Positions 22,330-35,999 are shown, numbered from the stretch's first letter. The stretch: 64,000 nt of DNA from Rhipidocladum racemiflorum (GCA_036346355.1 CM070578.1:17002501-17066500), one strand, 5' to 3'. Program-made: numbers and translations. The notes: generated from the sequence alone by a model not told the origin.

Positions 22330-25300
22330 TGTGAGACCCTCATTTTTATGCCACTAAGTAACATAAATTTGAGGTTCTTAAGTGCTTCCTGTGCCATTCC
22401 CATGATCAGTAGCTGGCACGCACAAACACAATTTGGGATTACAGCCATACACAAGTTCAAACTTTTATTACATCAGATGTTTGATGGTAATATTACATAA
22501 CCAAAAGTAGCAGAAATAAAACCACCTCACTGTTTGCCGACTAGCCCAAAATTCCACAGGCAACAGACGAGATGAACTTAGAGAGGACAGTCGTCGCCAT
22601 AAATAACGAGTTCTTCGTTATCGTTATCGTCAACGGGATATTCTTGCTCATCACCTAAAAACATTGTTGAAGCAAGTTGAGTACATTGGTACTCGCAAGA
22701 CTTTGTAGTGTTTGCAATTACTGGAATATATGCAAGCTGAATAGAAAGTGGGTTTCTACGGTTGTTTTGCGTAAAGCAAAAATTTGAATGAAGTATTACT
22801 GAATAGTAATGGAAAGCGTAAATAAAAATTTAAGACGGTTTGATAAGTAATTGACATAACAAGTAATAAAAAGGATAATAACATTTTTACTCACGGCCCT
22901 TTGTGAGTAAAATAACGAACAAGACCCTCCATGGTCTTAAACGAATCAATAAAACAATAAGTAACATTAAACGGATATAAACCATTTACAAATTCTTTTA
23001 AACAGGTTTTCGAAGATAGAAAACAATTAACTAGTGCTGGTTAGCCAAGTCATCCATGACCGTGGATACGGCTATTCGAATAGTTTTAGACTCTACAGAG
23101 TTGTACAGCTTTACCCACAAGATATGTTCTCCCTTTGTGGCAGATCATTAGCACACTTCCTTTGGTGTGCCGCCAGAGAGTTCATAACGAATCCGTTCGA
23201 TTATTTGAACCTTAACTTTGCACTAGCCCAATGACGTTATTCCTGACTACGATGGAAGCCAAAAGTAAAGAAAAACATTCCGGAGTCAAAGACCCACCAG
23301 GAATAACAACAGCCCCAAATTCGTAGCCAGGCGTACACCGTTACAACGGCAGATGCCAACACCTCGGTGATGACACCTCCCTCGAGCAAACCTATATCCG
23401 GAATGCCCGTGCTACAACTGCCTACCAATGTGCAAAGCTAATGCCCAGATAATTTAATAAGTTAAGACTGTCCCAGTCCAGTACTTGTGGATGTACGGTT
23501 ATACTTGGATCATGCAACACTACGTTCGGTCCTTAAAGTGACATGGGCGATAACTCCACCCTAGCTACGTACACGTTAAACATGTACATCCGGCTATTGC
23601 CAATAATCACCCACGTCAAAACAGTAGTTTTATTTTCATTTTTATCAAACTACCAATATCCTTTACTGCTTAAATAAACCATAAAAGATTTCATAAGGAA
23701 AAGTGTGGGTCTAAACATTTCCAACATTGATCTAAAGCAGTGCTAAGCATTTGCAGGTTAATAAGCGATTATACCCAGTTCAAAGAACTTAACCATTCCT
23801 ATGGTTTTCATGGATCGTATGTCAACATGATTAAGGGAATCCATCAATTTGGGTTATAACTACCAAGTAACGCAAAATAAGGATTTATCGAAATATAAGC
23901 ATGCAGGAAGATTCTTCATATTTTAGTTGATTATGAAATCTGGGTTCAAAATGCTCAAGGGGGTGCTTGCCTTGCTCCTCAGTGGTATAGGCTGGATCGG
24001 TGTCGTCGACGGTGAAGTCAGTAGCGTCAACGTCTACGCATCGATAGAAGAACATAGCAAATAGAATACTTCAATATTGACATAAGAAGCAAATGCATAA
24101 ACGACGAAGACAGAAGTTGAAAGATTCAAATGACATCAATCCAAAACAATCAAGACGTCAAACATCAATCATCATTTCATGTATTAACCAAGTCATAGGG
24201 TTTTGGGTCCTAAGGATAAAGGTATAAGGGTATATAACACGACTACTTTTCTTTATGTATTAATTCATTTTTAATTTACGAATTCAGGAAGCTAAGATTG
24301 AAAAATTGAATATAATGAAATTCATTTTCAGGGTGTAGAGTTAATTGTACTAATATTAATTAGTTCATAAAGCATCCCTAATCATGTTAAATAAAAGTAA
24401 TATAGTACACCCTAACTTTTATCTTACTAATTGGTCCTAAGTAATGTTATTAACACAATGAAACAAGTTTCATTTAATTTAGATGATTCTTAATTAAGTT
24501 ATAACCATTATATCAATTATATACATAATATTCAATTCTAATAGGAAAATTTCACAAAATAACTTCAAATTTAAATCTAATCACATATTTGGACAGTATT
24601 TGACCTAAGGATTCAAATAAAGTTGATTTCACTCAATTTGGACTTTATTTGCAAAATTTCTATATGGCATATATTCCAATTTCATGATTCAAATTCAAAT
24701 TTGAATTTGAATTCCTAAACAAGTTCAAGATATTTTTACATATTATGGAACTAGATGATTTATCATGAATTTAGAAATTTGTTTCATTCTATTTGGAGCT
24801 ATAGTTCAAAAGATATAGCAATTTGAATCTACTCGGTTTGAATCAATCCAGAAAAATCAGAAAATACGCTTCCAATACTTGAAAGCGTATTCTAGAACTT
24901 TGCGCGCGCTGGATCCATTTGATTCGGCTAAGTCACTGACAGTTCGGGCCCAACGGCCAGTGGTTAAGCTTGTTGTGCGGGTGAGGGAAAACTGGCCAGT
25001 GGGGTCACTCGGCCAGTGAAGCGCGCACATGAGGCTGACCTGCTGGCCCCGCACGGCAGAGGCTACGGACAGGGGACACGGCCGATGGCCTTGCCGGCGG
25101 CGGAGCTTGGCCGGAATGGGCTAATGGTCCCCACGGTAAGAACCAGTGAGTCCTTGCACACACAGGGGAAAGGTCAATCGACCTCAAGCACGGCCGGAGC
25201 ATGGTGTTCCACGGCGGCCGGCGGTGATTCCTACAGGGCCTCGGCTAATGTAGGGTTCCGGTTAATTTGAGGTTTAATTGATGATCACATTAGCATCAGC

Positions 25301-26759
25301 AGGTCACAAGGATCCTAAGCGTGCACTTAAATCAAAGAAAAAGCGGTTAGGTGAAGCTCTCACCGAGCGGCGTCAAAGGCGGAAGAAGGATCTTCAGTGA
25401 GGAGGATCTCCAGAAGGTTTAAGCTGTAGACAAGGCACGCAAAATGATCAAGGGTGGTCGAGGATGCTTCATGCGCAGTTAATTAGATCCACTCTTACCG
25501 TAGCTTGGTAATTTCAGTCCACCCCCAAAGCCGGTTTTCGTCGGAACCGAAGAAGAAGAGGGGCAACACAGCTAGTTCTAGCGTATGGAGCTTTCAAGAT
25601 ATGGTCGGGAGTGAGGTAAAGAGTTACGATGCTAAGGCCACGTTTAAATAGGCGAGAGAGAGAGAGGTTAGGACAGTGTTTGAATGCTTAATTTAGCCGG
25701 CGGCTGGTCAAGAAATTTTTGGAGCTCTCTCGGCCAATCCTCCGAGCAGGGTATGGGTGTTCCACCGAGCTGTCCACAGAGGTATGGGCAGCGGTCTCGA
25801 ATGGCATGAACTGTCGGCCAGAAGGGGCAAAGGTAAGGCGGTTCGGCATTCTCTGGCAGCCTCGCGTGAGATTTTTCCCCCATCGGCCGGAGAAGACAGA
25901 GCAAAGAGTGAGAATGGCTAGGTGAGGGTGGAAGCATCCTGACGGGTGGGACCCGGGGCCACCGGCAGTGTCCTGGGACAGATGGAACTAGCGAGTTTGC
26001 CCCTTGCACGTGGCCCCCACGTGTAGGAGGGTGAAGGTAATGGAGAAAAATTAGAGTTTTCTCTCACAGACAGCAAGCTACGTGAATTAATTGTAGGGTC
26101 GAATCGTCTCTGGATTTTTCGAAACGTTTTGACCGACTTAGGGGCTAGGTCATATACCTTCAGGAAAATTTTTAGGGGCTAAATCAACATATTTATTTTT
26201 GAAATTTTTACTGAAGGTGTGTTTCTACAATATAGCTCTACTATAAAAATTTCAGAACTAAAATCACAATATTTATTTTTCTAAAACTCTTTTACTGATT
26301 TCTGCAGAATTCCAGTTCTGGAATAATAAAATAGAAATAAATAGCTAATATATTTATTAATTTTTGTAAATTTTTATACCTGAGGATAATTATATCATAT
26401 ACTCACGGTAAAAATTTCAGGTCCTAGAGTGCACTAAAGAATTCTACACAACTCTTCTATCACACATGCCAGATTTAATTATAAAATATAAAGTTTGTCA
26501 CTCCAAAGTTTTAATGACATTCACATTCTTTTTGACCAGCCAAAGCCACGTCCTGGCATTCCAAGGTTAGGCCAAAGTTACTAAGGTAATTTCTCACTTT
26601 TACTATTTTACCATTTTCTCCTTTTCTTCTTTTATTTGATTCCAATAATCATTTCAATTTAATTCAACACATGCACAAGAAATCATGAAAAACAACATTG
26701 AAATGATTTCACATTTTTAATATTGGATTTTAAACCTTTATAAATTTGAGGATGTTACA
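22330..26759 (-). mobile_element. 3' LTR of the minus-strand gypsy element, family L1-like
   Basis: On the minus strand it starts TGTAACATCC (26759) and ends GAGGGTCTCACA (22330), 4,430 bp. It matches the reverse complement of the right part of the 31221-43612 LTR (for example 23430-23620 against 42230-42430) but diverges in its first half. It abuts a polypurine tract and the end of pol, which identifies it as the 3' LTR. Low-GC outside 24880-25950; no gene seen inside. Confidence 0.85.
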
Positions 26760-26775
26760 GATCTACCCCCTTACA
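26760..26775 (-). promoter_or_regulatory. Polypurine tract of the gypsy element
   Basis: Minus-strand GTAAGGGGGTAGATC lies immediately before the LTR start TGTAAC, in the position where plus-strand DNA synthesis is primed in LTR retrotransposons. Confidence 0.75.
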
Positions 26776-26813
26776 AAAATCTCGTCCTCGAGATTTGCGA
26801 GGGCTAAGGAAAA

Positions 26814-29800
26814 TTAAAAGAAGTCTGGGAATTCTTTCATGAGATGATCTTCGCGCTCCCACGTAGCTTCTTCTTCAGTATGATTACTCCATTGAACCTT
26901 CAACATCCTGTGGATCTTGTTCCTCGTATGCCGCTCGGCTTCTTCAAGAATGCGGATAGGACGTTCTCGATAAGATAGATCAGGTTGTAGATCAAGATCG
27001 TCGAGATTAGCGAGATCAGGAGGCACACGAAGGCATTTCTTGAGCTGTGATACATGGAAGACGTTATGAACTTCAGATAAACGGGGTGGCAATTCCAACT
27101 TATATGCCATCTCTCCCATCTTTGCGATAATTGGAAACAGTCCAATATATCGAGGGGCTAGTTTCCCACGGATTTGGAAACGACGAACTCCACGAAGAGG
27201 GGAAACTTTTAGGTAAACATGATCACCAACTTCAAAGCTTAATTCACGTCGACGATTGTCGGCGTAACTTTTCTGACGTGATTGAGCTTCCTTGAGTCAA
27301 CTTCGAATCATGTCAACTTGTTCTTGGGCTTCTTGGATAATGTCTGGGCCGAAGAAATTTCTTTCTCCAGTTCCAGACCAAAAGAGAGGGGTTCTGCATT
27401 TTCTTCCATAGAGTGCTTCAAAAGGGGACATTTGAAGACTGGCTTGAAAGCTATTATTGTAGGAGAATTCAGCAAAGGGTAAGCTTTTCTCCCAACTCAG
27501 GCCATAAGATAGCACACAAGCTCTCAGCATGTCCTCTAAAGTCTGATTGGTCCGCTCAGTCTGTCCATCTGTTTGGGGGTGATATGCCGTACTGAAATTC
27601 AGCTTTGTCCCTAACAGAGTGCAAACTTTCCCAGAAATGAGAGGTAAACTGGGATCCACGATCGGACACTATAGTCTTAGGAACTCCGTGAAGACGAACG
27701 ATATTTTCCAAATATAGCTTAGCAAGCTTAGGACTTGGATAGGTGGTTTTAACTGGAATGAAGTGAGCAACCTTAGTCAATCGATCAACAATAACCCATA
27801 TGGAATCATGTCCTTTTCTGGTTTTTGGCAAACCGGTAATGAAATCCATACAGATATCGTCCCACTTCCATTCTGGAATTTCAAGGGGTCGAAGAAGTCC
27901 AGCAGGACGTTGATGCTCGGCTTTTACTCGCTGACATATGTCACATTTTGCGACATATTCGGCGATTTCCTTTTTCATGCCGGGCCACCAATATTCCCGC
28001 TTCAGATCTTGATACATTTTTGTACTACCCGGATGGATAGATAGAGGTGATTCATGAGCTTCACTCAAGATCAGATTCTTGATTTCTAGATCACTAGGGA
28101 CATAGATTCGATTCTTGAATAAGAGTATACCATCCGAGTTTTCCGAATATCCTGATTCAACTTCAAGCAGCATATCTTCTCGGATTTTAGATATGGCTTC
28201 ATCTTTGGATTGAGCTATTTTAATTTGGGTTTTCAGATTTGGTTGCATTTGAAGGTTAGCAACAAATCCTTTTTCAACAATTCCCACATTAAGCTTCTGA
28301 AACTCCTTTACTAATTCAGATTGATCAGTGTATACTGACACCGTCATACAATGAAGTTTACGGCTTAGAGCATCTGCTACGACATTAGCTTTACCAGGAT
28401 GGTAATGAATACTAAGGTCGTAATCCTTTATTAGCTCTAGCCATCTCCTTTGCCGCAGATTAAGATTTGGCTGAGTAAAGAAATACTTTAGGCTTTTATG
28501 ATCTGTGTAGATGTTACACTTATTTCCAATAAGGTAGTGACGCCAGATTTTTAGGGCATGCACTACTGCAGCTAGCTCCAGATCATGGGTTGGATAATTG
28601 AGTTCATGAGGTCGAAGCTGACGAGAAGCATAAGCTACAACCCTCATTTCTTGCATCAACACGCAACCGAGACCATTGCGTGAAGCATCGCAATAGACAT
28701 CGAAGCTCTTATGAATATCGGGTAACACTAGCACTGGGGCTGTGGTTAACCGTTTCTTTAATTCCAGAAAACTTTCTTCACATTCTGGAGTTCATTCATA
28801 TTTCTTTTCTTTCTTCAAGAGCTCAGTCAAAGGTTTAGCGATTTTGGAGAAGTTTTCGATAAAGCGGCGATAATACCCCGCTAAACCGAGAAAACTTCGG
28901 ATTTGAGGAACAGATTTTGGTTGCTCCCAGTTTTGGACTGCTTGAACTTTGCTAGGATCAACGGAAATTCCACCCTTAGAAAGGATGTGCGCGAGGAATG
29001 CAACTTCCTTCAACCAAAATTCGCATTTCTCGAATTTAGCTTATAACTTATGTTCTCGGAGTTTCTCAAGTACCATGTGCAGATGTTGGGTATGATCTTC
29101 TTCATTTTTTGGAATAGATGAGGATATCATCTATGAATACCACTACGAACTTATCAAGATACTCCATAAAGACTTTATTCATTAAGCTCATAAAGCTAGC
29201 TGGAGCATTTGTAAGTCCGAAGGATATTACGACATATTCATATAAGCCGTAACGAGTGGTAAAGGCTGTTTTGGGAATATCCTCCGGTCGAATTTTTAAT
29301 TGGTAATAGCCATGTCTAAGATCGATTTTGGAGAAGATTTGGGCACCGGTTAATTGGTCGAACAGATCATCGATACGGGGTAGAGGATATTTATTTTTGA
29401 TAGTAACATCATTGAGAGCACGATAATCCACACACATGCGTAGACTACCGTCCTTTTTACTAACAAAGAGGACTGGGCTACCCCAAGGAGAAGTACTAGG
29501 TCGAATAAACTTTTTATCTAGCTGTTCTTGAATTTGCTTTTTGAGTTCTACTAACTCATTTGGTGGCATACGATAAGGTCTTTTGGAAATTGGGGCCGTA
29601 CCAGGTATAAGATCAATGACGAACTCTAAGTCACGATCTGGTTGCAAACCTGGCAATTCTTCTGGAAATACATCAGGAAAGTTGGAAACTACAGGAACAG
29701 ATTGAATCTTTTCTAATACCATTGAATTGAGACAAGATCTTGATTCGGAAAGATTTTGGGTGGAACTAAAATTTAATTCATCTCCATCAGGATTAATAAG

Positions 29801-30512
29801 AGATATGGATCTATTAGCACAATCTATGCGCCCTTTATTTTTAGCTAACCAATCCATACCAAGAATGAGGTCTAATCCTGGGGTTTCTATAAGAATAAGA
29901 TCAACATAAAATAAAACTTCATTTATTTTGATGCTAACCTTAGGACACATTTTAGTAGTTCTCATTTTTGCTCCGGGGGAATAGATTATCATGGACATAG
30001 GTAAAGATTCAGTTTGGATTTGATGTGTTTCTACAAACTTTTTGGATATAAAGGAATGAGATGCACCGGAATCGAATAACACCAAAGTGGGAATGGATTG
30101 GACGGGAAACATACCCAAAACCACGTCTGGTGCTTCAGTTGCTTCTTCTGCCGTCACATGATGTAAACGTCCTTGGTTTGCGGCTTGGGCCGGTGCAGGT
30201 CTTCTGGCTTGTTGTCCTCTAGCTCCTTGAGGACGACTAGGGGGTCGCTGAGGAACTCCCTTGTTTGGGCAATTATTGGCATAATGCCCAAGCTGATTGC
30301 ACTTGAAACATGTGACATTTGGAGCTTGAGTTGATGCTCCGGTAGGACATGCTCCAGTAGGGTTCACCGGACGTGCCGAAGGCTGCCGGGGTCGAGGGGC
30401 AGGACCTTGGCGCCTCTCCTGTGGTGGCGGAACAGGTGGTCGCACATTGCCCTGAGGTGCAGGGCGAGGCCTGGATGGTCCGGCACTGGCATTCTTTTGG
30501 TCCATCCATTTT
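26814..30512 (-). pseudogene. Ty3/gypsy gag-pol, 5'-truncated and broken
   Basis: Domains in transcript order: gag zinc knuckle CFKCNQLGHYANNC (about 30310-30270); aspartic protease LFDSGASHSF (about 30090-30060); reverse transcriptase with FVVVFIDDILIYS (about 29150-29110); RNase H (CDASRNGLGCVL, about 28700; TDHKSLKYFF); integrase with zinc-binding HHCC part (CDICQRVKAEHQRP), core WDDICMDFITGLP and VSDRGSQFTSHF (about 27660), FSYNNSFQ (27450); and a degenerate chromodomain-like end WSNHTEEEATWERE (26860). Lesions: frameshift in the A-run at 29105-29110, TAA at 29041-29043, TGA at 28794-28796, frameshift near 27630, and a further break between 27290 and 27120. Gag upstream of the knuckle and the 5' LTR are absent. 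Probably chromovirus/Tekay-like. Confidence 0.88.
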
Positions 30513-30527
30513 CTCTTACGTGAAGGT

Positions 30528-31220
30528 ATGTCTGCTATGGATGCATTCAGAGTGCATTACGGTGAAGGAGAAGTTCGGGATGGCCCATATAGGATTGATT
30601 TGAATGGTTTTCAGCACCGTGTTTTATACCATCAGAATCCGGAGGACATGAATTTTGAAAATCTGTGTGGGTGGCTTTGTGACGGTCATTCATTGAATCC
30701 TGCGGAGTTTGATGTCACCGTCAAATGCTTGTGGCCGAGAGGCACACATGACTCGGTATGGGTATTTAGACCGTTGGAGCGGTCTCAGTCTTGGATGAAC
30801 TACATCAATGCATCAAGGCGGCGTGGTTGGGGTTTCATCCTCCTTGTGCAGGCGACGGTCAAAACAAACCTGCGTACTGATGAAACCCCTATCACGGTGC
30901 AGGCAGAAACTGTGGTGGAAGTTCATGAGAATGTTCGATCTTGTGCTGCACCAACGGGACAAGCAGATGAAGGGGAGGAGTTGGAGGGGTTGATGTGATG
31001 GAGCAGGATGATCAGCGAGCGGCGAAGGAAGAAGAGGCACTGGCCATGGAGGACCATGATGAATTTTTGTCTGATGATGATGGAAATACGTCCGCAGAGG
31101 TGCCCGATGCTTGGAATAGGGCCGAAGCCGGAGCCCTGAATGATGCCCATGACTCCACATGTGAGTATCAACCAAATGAGGTACGCGTGCACGCAATGTA
31201 CATGGAGAAGTCCGCTTTGC
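30528..31220 (+). pseudogene. MULE #2 transposase, segment 1 (N-terminus)
   Basis: ATG at 30528 opens MSAMDAFRVHYGEGEV, a typical N-terminus of MULE transposases in grasses, with conserved Trp-rich stretches (CGWLCDGHSLNP, WVFRPLERSQSW). The first frame ends at a TGA at 30996-30998. An overlapping frame from 30995 continues with the acidic MAMEDHDEFLSDDDGN linker and HDSTCEYQPNEV, so a one-base frameshift is likely near 30990. The segment ends inside a codon at 31220, where a giant LTR is inserted; the coding sequence resumes at 43618. Directly upstream is the truncated gypsy gag on the opposite strand, so the promoter and left terminus of the MULE are lost. Confidence 0.82.
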
Positions 31221-33206
31221 TGTAACATCCCACCATTTTCAAAATTAGAAATTTTTTTTTAAGATTTAAAAATAAAATTAAATAAAATTTTTAATTGAAA
31301 TCAAGAATTTGATTTGAAATTTATTAACCTCACTTCTTTTTCCTAAATCTCGATAAAGAGTAAATTCAATTTGAAAAATTCTTTTTCAAAAGAACAAATT
31401 ATTAAAATGAGATTTAAGGATGATATTAATTTTGAATAAACACATTTTATAAATTTCTAAAATCATTTATTGATTTTCCTTCTTTGAAAAGGAAATTGAT
31501 AAAAAGATAAGAAGTAAAAGATAAAGAGTTAAAAGATAAAATGATAAAAGATTAAAATTACCATAGTAAATTTTGGATAATATTGGAATACCCTAGAATC
31601 ACTTTGGCTGGTCAAAAGTAGGTGTGAAATCATTTTGCAAGTTGATAAGATAAATTAATTGTAGAAGCTTATCCTTGACCAAGTACATGTCAGGATTTTG
31701 GAGAAAAATGTAGAGCTTTCCACCATATAAGATTTCTACCATGAGCTCTAAGTAACCTTACCTTTATTCACGAAAATTTACAAAAATAAATAACTGGTTT
31801 TACTATTTATTCCTATTTATTTATTCCAATCCTGAAAATCTGTAAAATAGAGTAAAAGAATTTTAGTAAAATAAATACTATGAATTTGACTTTGAAATTT
31901 TTATGGTATAACCCTGATATATATCCACACCTTCAGTAAAAATTTTGAAAATCTATATGTTAATTTAGATCTTCAAATAAATCAAAAACCGAATACTTTT
32001 TCCTGCGCAGTCAGCAATGTCAGAATTTTTATAAATAAACGATAATTTATTTTAATCCACAAATTTTACTGGGGGTAGAAAACTTATCCAGGACTCTCCA
32101 AAAAAAAGTCTAAAAAATTCTAGAGGTGATTTGACCGTTCGGATAAATGCTCAACTTGATGTGTCCCATGCTGTCCGAAAATTTGATTAGCCTTCCTTGC
32201 TTTCAAGTGGGCCCACCCCATTAATTGATCCCAGCCGACCAGAGGAGAGGAATGCAATTTCATTTTCCTTGCTAGCTGCCGACTGGAGTTCATTTAATGC
32301 ATTAGCTCACTTGCCATTTTCTTATTACTTCTCTATGTCTTTCCTCATCACTCTCTGTTCCTTCGGCAGAGCACTAACCAGCCGAATCCTCTGGAACCAG
32401 ACAAGCTGAGGAACGTCACTGTCTCACCCCCTGCCAATTCTTGCCACGGTAATGACATTCTAACTAGTTAATAAGCTGCCTTATGGGACAAACTCGGACC
32501 GGATGAACACAGCTAAATGCTGCACCGACTTTGCCCATCCTCTACCTTGGCAAGACGTTACTAATTGATTACACTGCCATGCTTGACCACCACAAGACTT
32601 GACTGCCCACTTTTTGTCGAAAGAACCAGAGCACAGCCGCAAGCACCTTCCAGCGCCTGCTCCTTCAGACAAAACTGCAAAGACCAGCCGTCATTCATAT
32701 TCCCCGTTCAAACTAGCAGCATGTCATGTATAGGACATTGAACAGAATACGGTGACAAAACTACATGCTGAATAGGAGGTGTGTGTTGGGTGGAGTTAAA
32801 GAGTAGGGTTTACAAGTGTTTGTAAGGCCCATTCGAGTTCGGCCCAACTGGGAAGTATATAACCAGCGGGTTGTAGAGAGACCAGGGAAGAGAAAAGAAA
32901 TACCAAAATTGCTGCTGTTCTTCCTTCTTGCTGTTCTATTTCCCACATTCCCCTTTTCCCTGCTACGAATATCACAACACAGCACCGCCTCCATGCATAT
33001 ACCCTAATAGCTGTTCAAAGCACTAAGCTTATGCATGCATTTGAAGCACCAAACAGAGAGTCGTGGCTCACTTCTACCCTGCCTCTTTCTTTGCCACGAC
33101 AAGAGGCAAAGGCTTGGTTCACTGCCACGGCAATGGTCTTCATGAATCTTCTTTCCAGCACTAAGCCAGCCGCCACTTCTCCCCTTCGTTCACACCTTGG
33201 CAATAC

Positions 33207-34560
33207 TGTTGAGGAACGCGGTATGCTACTCTAGCACAAATTAAAATTTTCTACCGCGCAACCAGAAAGCTACTCGCAAGAATAGGATCACAGATCAATT
33301 ACCACTAGACGCGCAGTTGCGGAATCCCTCGCGCGTCGATGTAGTGGATCGTTCCCGCTGCAGTCGTGGATCGTCCTCGCCTCGTCTGGCAGCGGATCGT
33401 CCTCGCACGCCGCAGTCGCAGCAGCGTCACCACAGCAGTCCACACGTCCAGGGATGGGACGCCGTGCGTCGGTGTGCAAGCACCGGATCGCTCGGCAGGG
33501 GCAGCGAGAGGAGGTGGCCAGGGTTTCTGGCGAAACACCTCTAAAACGCACAGGAAAAAGTGTGTCCTGCGTCCAGCCTCCTCCCATCCTTATATAGCCA
33601 CGAGGTGAAACCCTAGGTAGTCAGGGCCCATCTACGTGCTAAGCCCACGAGGTCCATTAATTACGGATCCAATCCGAATTAATGCGTCCCAACCCATTAA
33701 GTGTGTGACCCTGTAGGTTCATGCGCATTTGGACATGGATTTGGAAGACCCTTTTCTAATCCAATAGTTGGTAGCGGTTCCTTGCAGAGCATGCCAACTC
33801 CCAAACGCATATGACTAAAGTACTGATGTAATAATCCCTTTGCCAAACTATATGAAGATCGAACTCAAGGCGAGAAGAATGTCATCATTTGACAGTTCAA
33901 TCCATCTCTCGTATCCGTGATATATTAATAAGTTGTGATTGACTCCTCAATCACGGCATGGCCATGCACTTCCTTAATAATATCACACGAGTGGCCTAGA
34001 CATATATCTCCGTTACACCGGAGTGGCAAATCCCATCTTGATCGCTCACTTCCCTCTGCATGTTTCATAGTGAACATGAAAGCTACCTTTATAACTATCC
34101 GGTTAGGAAATAGTGTTTGGTAACCCCAAGGTAAACTATTACACATGTAGGAAATATGACAATCTCAGGTCTAAGGATCATACATCTACTATGTATGAGA
34201 TACACTGATGACACATAAGAATGTAATATTCTCGCAGTGTCTCATTGTGGGTCTACCTAACCCATGTTCTTCAACATGTGTTCACAATGTATTGATGATA
34301 TCTCCATATCCCATGATCTATGAAACATGATCATCGATCAGTACATGTCTTTGATCTATTCATCGTTGTTCTATACGATGATATCCGATCAGAGATATTT
34401 ATCGAATTATATCAATAAGTAAAGAGCTTCATAAACAAGTCACACACTTGTTGATCAAAACAATGATATACATTCATTGGACCAATAATCATATTATTAT
34501 TCATAAACATAGTCATGTTTCAATCATCCATATGATTGCCTCAAGGGCATAACACTAACA
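33207..34560 (-). mobile_element. 3' LTR of copia element
   Basis: On the minus strand it runs TGTTAGTGTTATGCCCTTGA to CGTTCCTCAACA, 1,354 bp, with TG...CA ends. It matches the LTR at 38587-39778 with about eight substitutions and one 162-bp length difference. A TATA box TATATAAGG (minus) lies at 33590-33597. The polypurine tract adjoins at 34561. Confidence 0.95.
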
Positions 34561-34580
34561 ATCTCCCACTTGCACTTGAG
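34561..34580 (-). promoter_or_regulatory. Copia polypurine tract
   Basis: Minus-strand CTTGCACTTG-type repeat is preceded by AAGTGGGAGAT directly next to the 3' LTR start TGTTAGTG. This is the standard plus-strand primer position and matches BARE/Angela elements. Confidence 0.8.
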
Positions 34581-34925
34581 TCAATCAATTAAGTATCTAA
34601 TACCAATAGACCTCGTGTGCGCCTCATGCTTAGGCTGTGGCAGTGGCTTTGTGAACGGATCAGCCACATTAGCTTCCGTATGTACTTTGCATATCTTCAC
34701 GTCACCTCTATCCACAATCTCGCGAATAAGGTGAAAGCGTCGGAGTATATGTTTGGACTTCTGGTGTGATCTAGGCTCTTTTGCTTGTGCAATGGCACCA
34801 CTATTATCGCAATAGATGTCCATTGGACTAGAGGCACTAGCGACCACACCAAGCTCTGAGATAAACTTCTTTATCCATACAGCTTCTTTTGCGGCATCCG
34901 AAGCCGCAATGTACTCCGCTTTTTT
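34581..34925 (-). pseudogene. Copia RNase H C-terminal part
   Basis: The minus strand reads LSQKKAEYIAASDAAKEAVW, then MDIYCDNSGAIAQAKEP and HILRRFHLIREIVDRGDV. These are the hallmark end of copia polyproteins (S-T-x-E-A-E-Y-x-A; D-N-x-x-A). It is joined directly to the post-integrase FVGYPK region near 34930-34960, so the entire RT and the N-terminal part of RNase H are missing. The junction is a simple internal deletion with altered frame. Confidence 0.85.
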
Positions 34926-34929
34926 CTGA

Positions 34930-35990
34930 GATAAGCTCTTTTGTTTTTTTAGGATACCCCACAAAGAAGCATTTTTCTGATTTAGGTGTGAGTTTATCTG
35001 ATTGCAAACATTTTACATAAGCCTCACACCCCCATATCTTGAGAAATGACAACATGGGACTTTTCCCAGTCCATATCTCATATGGTGTCTTCTCAACGGA
35101 ATTTGATGGGACCCTATTTAATGTGAACGCAGCTGTCTCTAGAGCGAACCCCCAGAAGGATAATGGCAGATCTGTTTGGCTCATCATTGACCGAACCATA
35201 TCCAATAAAGTTCGATTCCGTCGTTCGGATACGCCATTCCATTGGGGCGTTCCTGGCGGAGTAAGTTGTGGAACGATTCCACGTTGCTTTAGATGATCAC
35301 CAAAATTTTGGCTCAAGTATTCACCACCACGATCTGATCGTAAGTGTTTTTATTGATTTGCCAAGTTGATTTTGTACTTCATTCTGAAACTCTTTGAACC
35401 TTTCAAAGGTTTCAGACTTATGCCTCATCAAATAGATATATCCATATCTACTAAAGTCATCAGTAAAAGTTACAAAGTACTGAAACCCACCTCTAGCAAT
35501 CGAGCTCATTGGTCCACATACATCTGTATGTACTAGTGCCAACAATTCACTCGCCCTCTCACTAAAACCCGTGAAAGGGGTTTTTGTCATCTTGCCAAGT
35601 AAACAAGATTCACATGTTTCAAATGATTCAAAATCAAATGAGGTGAGAAGTCCATCACCATGGAGCTTCTTCATGCGCTTCTCATTTATGTGACCCAAGC
35701 GACAATGCCACAAAAAGGTAGGGTTCAAATCATTTGGTCGATGCCTTTTGACATTAATGTTATAGACATGTTTTTCTTTGAGTTCAAGGACGTATAACCC
35801 ATCCACCATGGGACAACGACCATAATACATATCATTCAAAAATATTGAACAAACAAAGTTCTTTATTCTGAATTCATAACCTTCATGTTCCAAACAGGAA
35901 GATGAAATAATGTTTCTACTCAAGGCCGGAACAAAATAACAATTATTAAGTTCTAAAACTAATCCTGAAGGCAAATGCAATGGGTAGGTG
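34930..35990 (-). pseudogene. Copia GAG-pre-integrase and integrase
   Basis: In transcript order: CYFVPALSRNIISSSCLEHE (about 35945-35880), pre-integrase LWHCRLGHINEKRMKKLH (about 35710-35660), zinc-binding CESCLLGKMTKTPF, integrase core LVHTDVCGPM with first Asp and FTDDFSRYGYIYLM, then after a frame break around 35320-35335 GIVPQLTPPGTPQWNGVSER (about 35285-35230), where the catalytic Glu lies in GVSERRN. It ends in KCFFVGYPK (about 34990). A TGG/TGA-type and frame disruption near 35330 separates the core into two frames. Protease motifs upstream of 35990 are not clearly visible. Confidence 0.87.
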
Positions 35991-35999
35991 CCAACGGCA

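Noticed and set aside
22330..30512. Endogenous pararetrovirus
   Set aside because: The presence of integrase, LTR with polypurine tract, and gag knuckle-protease-RT-RNase H-integrase order identify a Ty3/gypsy retrotransposon; no viral movement or coat features are seen.
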